The notes under the pieces are model-generated. The model did not search any database. It was not told the origin of the DNA and worked only from the letters and a program-made list of their open reading frames with translations. From positions 1,042,001 through 1,106,000 of the forward strand of contig JAIGNY010000690.1 in the NCBI GenBank assembly GCA_020152595.1: a DNA stretch of 64,000 nt. Reading direction: 5' to 3'. Origin of the DNA: Chiridota heheva (taxonomy: Eukaryota; Echinodermata; Holothuroidea; Apodida; Chiridotidae). The position numbers and the translations under genes are program-made. Each line of letters opens with the position of its first letter. Positions within the stretch are counted from its first letter, which is position 1. This document shows, in pieces, positions 60,000 through 64,000 of the stretch.

Positions 60000-61070
60000 C
60001 GGACAGCCTAGTATCTGTAGATTCTGGACATCTTACAATTTTCCTATTCTACAGTGCTTTTGAATAACTAATATGAAAATCATTCTCTATACATTATTAT
60101 GTCCAAACATATCCTTTTCTTTTCTTGATTTTGCTTTATTTACAAAAGTATCTACATAATGTAACTACAGTAACATGTAATTAAATTGAGATAGTGCTAC
60201 TTTATACATACACCCAATGTGCCACACAGAAACTCTTAACTTGACAGTTGGTCAAAAAATGTACGTGATCTAGCCGCCGCATTGAAAAGTTGTCCAAACT
60301 GGGGGTATACCTGTCTAATGATGCATGCAGCAACCCACCTACACTAATTGGAAAAACCCACAAACGTAATATCGCCTTTCAAGCATAGCCGGATAATTTC
60401 CTGACACGATTGCATGCATAAAACTACTCATATTGAGTTGAAACACTCATGCGTGGATCACATCGCGGAGCATGGAAACTGTATCCTATGATTTAATGGG
60501 TGAGTAAGCAAGCAATGCAAATCGGACGCGGGAGGAGGGAACGTAATTTGATCGCACAAAAAGTTTTTTAATAATGACTGGGTGTTTAGGACACAATTTT
60601 AATGCACCTTCTTGATCGTAATGTATCTAATTACTTTTTAAGTGCATGCAAGTGATTTTGCAGATTGTTCATTACAACACGTCAAATCAATTTCCAAATC
60701 AAAACAATTAATACAAAAGCAAACACTTTTCAGTAAAATAAATATATTGAATATTCTTGCGCAATAGATTTCAATTTGAAAATTGCTCGTTTCACTGAAA
60801 TGTCAGACTGTAAATCATGTCGGTATGATGCTTGTTCTGACTGTAACATTATAAAACGGGTGACCATGTGCAGAAAAGACTCTTTGTTACTTCTATCCAT
60901 TTCATTCTAAAAAACAACCTTCTACCGTGTGGGCAGGAATCTGCTTAACCTTCAGCCTCAAATCTCCCACTTGTCTACAATTTCCCGACTAGACACTAAA
61001 GGCAAAAAAAATATTTTCAAATAAGTCTCAGTATCATCTTCGCAGCATCGGCAAGCTCGCCGCCAGTTTC
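60000..61070. other. No gene firmly recognised
   Basis: Mostly AT-rich. A minus-strand stretch at 60920-60967 reads QVGDLRLKVKQIPAHT between an AG and a GT and could be a small upstream WHAMM/JMY-like exon, but the evidence is too thin to annotate. Confidence 0.3.
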
Positions 61071-61071
61071 T

Positions 61072-61285
61072 ATCCACCCAGTCTTGCAAGCTCGCCAGTT
61101 TCTGTCCACCCAGTCTTGCAAGCTCGCCAGTTTTTGTCCACCCAGTCTTGCAAGCTTGCCAGTTTCTGTCCACCCAGTCTTGCAAGCTTGCCAGTTTCTG
61201 TCCACCCAGTCTTGCAAGCTCGCCAGTTTCTGTCCACCCAGTCTTGCAAGCTTGCCAGTTTCTGTCCACCCAGTCTTGCAGACAG
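61072..61285. repeat. 32-bp minisatellite (~6.5 copies)
   Basis: The unit is CACCCAGTCTTGCAAGCTCG plus CCAGTTTCTGTC. Nearly perfect copies alternate AAGCTCG and AAGCTTG. Confidence 0.96.
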
Positions 61286-61737
61286 CCATCCAATCAATTG
61301 TTACTTCAAACTTGATAACTTTTTACAGGCATCTCTCAAACATAAATTAAATGTCTTCAATTTGGGTTGTTCCTAAGCAACACTCATGTTCATCACATTT
61401 CATCACTGACTTGTATTGGCTACTGTGTCATCTTAAGAGTACACTTTCACCTTCTGACCTATATATTTAAATGTTTCCACAAAGTTTGCACCATATTACC
61501 TTCAGAACATATTCACAATTTATCAGCCCTATGACACCTACCTACATGTACCTTTAAGATAATTCAACTTTCCTTCAAAAAAGACAATGGAGAATCAAGC
61601 TTTGTATCATGCCAGCCCAACAATGTGGCAGATCCCTAGCTTGATTTAACTAGAACGGTAAATACCATCATGGTTCACATGCCCATGCATACTCTCATAT
61701 CATATGACCCGGCCAATTATAAAAATGGCATTTCACA

Positions 61738-62395
61738 CTAAGTCCCACATAGCATCCCATGTCACACATAGCATTCCACCCCATGTCCCACATAACATCC
61801 CATTCCATCCCTTGTCCCACATGGAATTTCCACCATATCTCCCACATGGCATCCTACCCCATGTCCCACATGAAATCCCATCCCATTCCTTGTCCCACAT
61901 GGCATTCCACCATATCTCTTACATGGCATCCACCATACTGTATGTCATTGCATTCCACCATGACATCTCATCCCATGGCATCCCACCCCATGTCCCATAT
62001 GACATCCCATCCCATGTCCCACATGGCATTCCACCAAATCTCCTACATGGCATTCCACCATATGTCCCACATTGCACTCCACCATATGTCCCACATGGCA
62101 TTCCACCATATGTCCCACATGACATCCCACCCCATGTCCACATAACATCCCATCCCATGTCCCACATGGCATTCCACTATATCTCCCACATGGCATTCCA
62201 CCATGCAGTATGTCCCACATGGCATTCCAGCAAATGTCCCACATGGCATCCAACCCTATGTCCCAAATGATCCCATCCTATGTGCCACATTAATCCAACC
62301 ATATGTCCCACACGGCATCCCCCCTTACATCCCACATGGCATCCTTCCCTGTGTCCCACATGGCATCATTTAGTATGTCCCCCATGGCAACAAGA
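61738..62395 (-). repeat. Minisatellite related to family A long-copy core, inverted
   Basis: Units of the type CCCATGTCCCACATGGCATT; the complement matches the GGCATGTGGGACAGGGTGGG units at 2810-3400. The unique flanks of family A were not found, so it may be an independent or eroded copy. Confidence 0.85.
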
Positions 62396-62409
62396 CAACC
62401 AGGGAATAC

Positions 62410-62969
62410 TATTGTCAACAGACGGTATTCCTGAGAAAGTAAACATGGTAAAGTCGGTAAATTTCATGTCGCTATGACAACATTTAGGAGTCCCATTTAA
62501 TCAAGTAGCAGCAGGAGCGGTACTTTACATTGTGGTATGAGAGAGATTTTATTGGTACTTCATAGTTTATCAAAGTCAGAGACAGTTTCCATGGTAACTT
62601 ATTATTTGATTAATGCCTACATGTCTGAGTTGACAGTAATTAATAAGGTTTTTGAAGCTCTTCTAAAAATGAGAAAATAAGTGAATTGTTTTACAAATTA
62701 CAAAACACATTTTTGACATTCAAATATAGGCATAAGTGTTTGTTTCATTCTTTCATTAACTTAATAATATTCCATCAATGTCTTAAAAAATAAAAGAATA
62801 AATCAATTCTTTTTGAAAGTTATTTGGAAGACAGATGGTTTCAAAAAATTCATGAAAAGCAATAATGAGAATTGCATAAAAACATTTCTACTGTAAGACT
62901 ATTTGAAGATTAAAGTGCTTAAGAGCCCTATACATATACAGTACTATTACAAAGCCCTCATAAAAAAAG

Positions 62970-63000
<31 letters not shown>
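62410..63000. other. No gene recognised
   Basis: AT-rich non-coding sequence ending in (TA)n at 62970-63003. A GC-rich segment starting CAGGGTTCTAGC at 63006 could be a DNA transposon end but has no visible partner. Confidence 0.35.
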
Positions 63001-63002
<2 letters not shown>

Positions 63003-63344
63003 CATCAGGGTTCTAGCTACGGTGGGTGGCGCTGGGCGGGACCGCCCAGGACTCACAATTCCCGCCCACCACTCGGCTCTAAGATTCACTCTTCCACCCA
63101 GCACTCAAAAGTTCAATTCGGTTAAATAATTGAGTTTAAACAAATCTGCTTTTAATCTCCCTCTATTTATGTCATCCGCTGATTTACACACATAACATAA
63201 CATACATTACGCACATTAAATTCCGATCAAAACAACTGAAGTATAGGAATTTAACGCAATTGAACATACATATTATCATAAAATCACCCATACACGAAGC
63301 TCTTTGCATATACATACGTACATGCACACACTTCAGGTTCGTGT

Positions 63345-64000
63345 TTAATCCTTGTGAATCACTGCTGGCAGCTTGTTGAGGAAATAATGGTCAGTGGTTT
63401 TCAAGAAGATTTCTTGTAGGCAGAAGACGACCGGGTTGAAGGTGGCGGCCAGAAGGTCAGTTTCTTCAGATTTGGCCTTAAGGCTCCTTATGTTCCATTG
63501 TATAATGTTGTCAATGTTATTGTTATTGTTTATGTTGCATGCATAAGGAGGCAAGGGGTTATCTTGAGGAAGATCTGTTGGGTCTGAGTTGGCTTATTTG
63601 TTCTTTGGATCTGTCCGTTTCTTTGGGAATGGTTGTTTTTGAAAGTTGGATGAGAAGAATGTTTGTAATCGAACAATCCATGTTCTCTTCCATGTCATAT
63701 GTGTATGTTTCGATGGTGGACTGTTTGTTGATTGGTTGTTTCTTGGTTTGTTATTTGTTGATTGTTAGCCAGGTTGGCTTGAGTTTGATGTTTGATGGCA
63801 TTAGAGGTGTTGGGGTAGGGGATTGCAGGAGTCTTAGAGGAAAGAAGGTTGGAAGAGAAGTGGTGGGGAGGTGGTTTGGGTAATGGGTGTGGTTGGGTTG
63901 TTGGCAATGATGATGGGCTTAGGACTGGGTATGAAGAGCCAGTTGAGGTCTGTTTGAGTATGTGAGTCAGTTTTAGTTGTATTAGGGGCGATATTGGTAT
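63345..64000 (-). mobile_element. 5' part of a LINE: ORF1 end and endonuclease start
   Basis: The minus strand at 63345-63500 reads IIQWNIRSLKAKSEETDLLA then FNPVVFCLQEIFLKTTD, the start of an APE-type endonuclease (N and E active-site regions). It is cut off after about 60 residues. Upstream, 63695-64000 is Pro/Gln/Asn-rich and may be the end of ORF1. It could be the 5' portion of family RH, which is otherwise seen only as 3' ends. Confidence 0.7.

Noticed and set aside
60920-60967. Minus-strand QVGDLRLKVKQIPAHT between AG and GT as an upstream WHAMM/JMY-like exon
   Set aside because: The better-looking acceptor further upstream leads into a stop in this frame, the exon would be only ~50 bp, and I cannot match it to the family.

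Overview
This is a window of an AT-rich animal nuclear genome. The genes are split by GT-AG introns, non-LTR retrotransposons, tRNA-derived SINEs and terminal-inverted-repeat (TIR) elements are frequent, and minisatellites are exceptionally dense. The two protein genes and the repeat types suit a marine invertebrate, quite possibly a deuterostome. The species cannot be named from sequence alone. No tRNA, rRNA or CRISPR locus was found.

Layout. (1) 1-10961: no supported exon; probably the large intron before the first IQGAP exon seen here, filled with TIR elements and minisatellites. (2) 10962-31935 (+): the last 14 coding exons (620 codons plus stop) of an IQGAP-family scaffold, from within the RasGAP-related domain to the natural C-terminus. 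All reading phases join without a break. (3) 31936-36750: 3' UTR and flank with tandem arrays and a small TIR element. (4) 36755-44100: a graveyard of four 5'-truncated non-LTR retrotransposons. (5) 44330-56184 (-): the last seven coding exons of a WHAMM/JMY-like actin nucleation-promoting factor (coiled coil, polyproline, WH2, connector, acidic tail), convergent with IQGAP. Its 5' exons lie beyond, or unrecognised within, 56185-64000. (6) 56185-64000: intron or upstream sequence with minisatellites, a full-length SINE and the 5' part of a LINE (ORF1 end and endonuclease start) on the minus strand.

How it fits together. IQGAP and WHAMM/JMY proteins both act on the actin cytoskeleton, but their adjacency here is tail-to-tail and need not be functional. 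The unusual part of the window is how repeats relate to gene structure. A ~126-bp tandem array directly downstream of one WHAMM/JMY exon repeats that exon's own 5' splice site about ten times. A THAP-domain-coding TIR element ends about 24 bp from another exon. Several minisatellites sit inside TIR elements, in one case forming both arms of a foldback element. A decayed copy of an IQGAP exon lies in the intron before it. The polyproline exon of the WHAMM/JMY gene is one base short, which is either an assembly error or a real frameshift.
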